From Bos javanicus (taxonomy: Eukaryota > Chordata > Mammalia > Artiodactyla > Bovidae), in contig NC_083869.1 in the NCBI RefSeq assembly GCF_032452875.1, forward strand, positions 118,302,001-118,366,000: 64,000 nucleotides of DNA, written 5' to 3'. This document shows positions 61,924 through 64,000 of the stretch, one piece after another; the stretch's first letter is position 1; the number at the start of each line of letters is the position of its first letter. The notes beneath the pieces were generated by a model. The model had not been told where the DNA came from, did not search any database, and saw only the letters and a program-made list of their open reading frames with translations. The translations under genes were made by a program, and so were the position numbers.

Positions 61924-62730
61924 GTGCATATTATGTAAAAGGGTCTTAAAAATGAATGAGCAAAGACAAACATCCAGTAAGGGAAAAACAAGACAAAAGA
62001 CATATACAGACAACTGAGTCTAATGCACAATAAATATGTAAAAAACATGGTAACTCTATAGTAATCAGAGCCGTGTGAGCAAAGACAACTTTGTAAGTTT
62101 TGCCTGTCAAGTTGGTCAAGATACAAATAAAAGCAATAATCACAGACACTCCTGGTCCAGATACAAACAGGTCCCAACATTCTGGAGATTAATTTAGTAA
62201 CCAGTACCAAATACCCTAAAATATATACCCCCTTGAGTCCTAAATTCCATTCCTGGGAATTTATTTCAAGAAAATAATCATGAATGTGCTTCAAGAAAAA
62301 GTATTGAAAAGTCAATACACTAGAGCAGAAATGAAATATCCTTTCTTGAGTTTCTCTTTCCCACTTGCTTCCCAGCTACTTCTGGTCGCTTGTGAATAAT
62401 GAATGAGCTGCCCGTTGGGGGCAGAGTGCAGGATCACCCTTCATGGACAATGAAGAGCAAAACTTGAGTTCCAACCACAAAAACAAACTAGAATTTAGGG
62501 AATAAAGGAGTGAGCTGTGTTTGCTTCCCCTCATCATTTGTCTTCTTTTTAACTGTCTCCTCTTAAACCCTACAGTCCCCTCTCTGACTCTTTGGAAAAT
62601 ACTATTTTACAAAGAAAGAGTCACAGTTGAAATTGTTTAGTTTTATGCAGCAGCTGCAGCTGCTGCCAGGACATGAACGGTAAAAGCCAATCACCCAAAG
62701 TGAATAAAGCAGACTAGACAAAAACCCACC
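61924..62730. other. SP110 5' flank / intron, unique sequence
   Basis: No repeat recognised. Contains the ISRE match at 62349-62360. Confidence 0.4.
62349..62360 (-). promoter_or_regulatory. ISRE-like motif (GAAAGAGAAACT)
   Basis: On the minus strand this is an exact match to the interferon-stimulated response element consensus GAAANNGAAACT, bound by ISGF3 and IRFs. It lies about 1.7 kb upstream of the SP110 ATG exon in transcript orientation, within the 5' region that must hold the untranslated first exon. SP110 is known to be interferon-induced. Function here is inferred. Confidence 0.5.
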
Positions 62731-63100
62731 TGGATGCTGAGATGGCTACGTGTTCGTGCCCCCTTCCAGATCCAGGGGCTGGTCTGGGGTGGCTCCTGGG
62801 AGACTGAGAAAAGGGCAGAGAGATACCAGTCGGCAAAACAGGAAGTCTCTGCTTTGCTACACACGAGGAGGGCCTGGCTTCCAGGAAAGGAAAGTGAAAG
62901 TACTCGGGCCGATCCTGCGGAGCTGCCTCGGTGTCCGCAGCCTCCCTCTACCTCCGGAAACTGGTGAGATTCCTGGGCCTGTCGGGGCTGGGGAGGGGGA
63001 TTGCGAGGATTGCTGCTTATCGGTACCATCCTGGGAGGTGGGTACAGAGGGGAGGAGGCCCAGGGGTCAGCCCCAGGGTCCCCAGGAACTGGGAATCTGC
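62731..63100 (-). promoter_or_regulatory. Candidate SP110 5' noncoding exon / promoter patch
   Basis: Moderately GC-rich, repeat-free sequence upstream of SP110. On the minus strand a consensus donor CCAG|GTGGGT occurs at 62730/62729, which could end a 5' noncoding exon. On the plus strand a donor-like CTG|GTGAGA occurs near 62963. No TATA box or clear start site can be defined from sequence alone. Confidence 0.3.
62890..62901 (+). promoter_or_regulatory. IRF/ISRE-like motif (GAAAGTGAAAGT)
   Basis: Two GAAA half-sites spaced by two bases, matching GAAANNGAAA. It lies in a relatively GC-rich patch (about 62750-63070) about 2.2 kb upstream of the SP110 ATG. In mammals SP110 and SP140 are arranged head to head, so this patch may serve one or both promoters. 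It overlaps no SINE that I recognise. Confidence 0.4.
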
Positions 63101-63585
63101 CGTCTGTTTGCCTCCCTACCCACCTCTATATTTCCCCAGGACTCCTCTTCCTTCTATACTTTTTGGAGTAATGAAGATGTACCCAAACTGAATTGTGGTG
63201 ATCGTGACACAACTGAATAAATTTACTAGAGATTATCAAATTTAAGGGAAAAAAACAAAGCAGAGGTGAGGTGACTCAGAAATGCCTGTACTTTGTCAGG
63301 ATAAAATTACTACCTAAGAAAATTGAAATCAAAGACAGCCTGAACATGAACTGAAATCATGCGGTGGCAGGCAGACCTCCAGGCACCAAAGTGTCTTTGA
63401 ACAGGCTGGCAGGTGGGAGCTGGGAGCGTGTGTAACCCAGATCTAGGGCAGAGTCGGGGCCAGGAGATGCCTCCAGGGAGGCAGGGAATGCCCCCTCTGT
63501 ACAGCCCGTTAAAGATTTCTAATATGCAATGTTGTGTAGGGTCTGTGAGAAATCCTTTAATGTGGGAATCTGTTTAACTTTCTTT
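63101..63585. other. SP110 upstream flank, unique sequence
   Basis: No repeat or exon recognised. Confidence 0.4.
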
Positions 63586-63589
63586 AAAT

Positions 63590-64000
63590 CACTGCTTACT
63601 CCTTGGGAGAAAAGTTATGACCAACCTAGACAGCATATTAAAAAGCAGAGACATTACTTTGCCAACAAAGGTCCATCTAGTCAAGGCTATAATTTTTCCA
63701 GTAGTCATGTATGGATGTAAGAGTTGGACTATAAAGAAAGCTGAGCACCCAAGAATTGATGCTTTTGAACTATGGTGTTGGAGAAGACTCTTGAGAGTCC
63801 CTTGGACTGCAAGGAGATTCAACCAGTCTATCCTAAAGGAAATCAGTCGTGGGTGTTCATTGGAAGGACTGATGTTGAAGCTGAAACCCCAATACTTTGG
63901 CCACCTGATGCAAAGAGCTGACTCATTTGAAAAGACCTTGATGCTGGGAAAAATTGAAGGCGGGAGGAGAAGGGATGACAGAGGATGAGATGGTTGGATG
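63590..64000 (+). mobile_element. BovB 3' fragment, runs off the window
   Basis: CACTGCTTACTCCTTGGGAG, AAGAAAGCTGAGCACCCAAG and ACTTTGGCCACCTGATGCAA, still inside the 3' UTR at the window end. Confidence 0.92.

Noticed and set aside
1..64000. CRISPR arrays, operons, prokaryotic mobile elements
   Set aside because: The window is mammalian nuclear DNA; the periodic repeats present are SINEs, LINEs and microsatellites.

Overview
This is nuclear DNA from a bovine-type ruminant, most likely cattle. About thirty copies of the tRNA-Glu/BOV-A SINE (Bov-tA) and BOV-A/BOV-A2 units, many BovB (RTE) LINE tails, CHR-type cetartiodactyl SINEs, ruminant L1 3' ends and a mariner-type hairpin of the miR-2284/2285 kind all point there. 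Most long open frames in the window are frames through these repeats, not genes.

The main gene is SP110 (nuclear body protein, ortholog of mouse Ipr1), on the minus strand. Its coding span runs from the ATG at 60679 down to the TGA at 13436. I found 15 coding exons by protein similarity (from memory of human SP110) plus consensus AG and GT splice sites. Their phases agree at every junction, and together they give 1965 bases, or 654 residues plus stop. Domain order is Sp100/HSR (CARD-like; exons at 60542-60679 and 54031-54199), a disordered linker made of small phase-1 exons (50720 down to 32713), SAND (24966-25064 and 24362-24504), PHD finger (16947-17059 and 16129-16237) and a divergent bromodomain (14845-14985 and 13436-13549). 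The ATG exon has an acceptor 10 bases upstream of the ATG, so the first exon(s) are untranslated and lie further right. ISRE-type motifs at 62349-62360 and 62890-62901 fit an interferon-inducible promoter region.

Region 1-13.2 kb lies downstream of SP110 and is intergenic. It holds SINE/LINE debris, a perfect 141-bp tandem duplication (6514-6795) and a full-length, uninterrupted retrocopy of the splicing factor SRSF9 (8488-10132) flanked by a 16-bp target-site duplication. Region 13.4-60.7 kb is SP110 with repeat-filled introns. It includes a degraded retroviral pol remnant (about 20.3-20.8 kb), the miR-2284/2285-type hairpin (21413-21496), a solo-LTR-like element (about 47.5-48.0 kb), an LTR split by an L1 (55.0-56.95 kb) and a long but broken BovB LINE (57.6-60.4 kb). 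Region 60.7-64 kb is the SP110 5' side, with a perfect 30-bp-arm inverted repeat at 61846-61923 and a BovB fragment running off the right edge.

The most unusual points are the duplicated 150-bp linker exon of SP110, whose second copy has lost its ancestral splice donor and may use an in-phase donor 69 bases downstream; the intact SRSF9 retrocopy; the perfect inverted repeat with an overlapping second palindrome; and the perfect 141-bp tandem duplication. Homology statements come from recognition, not from a search.
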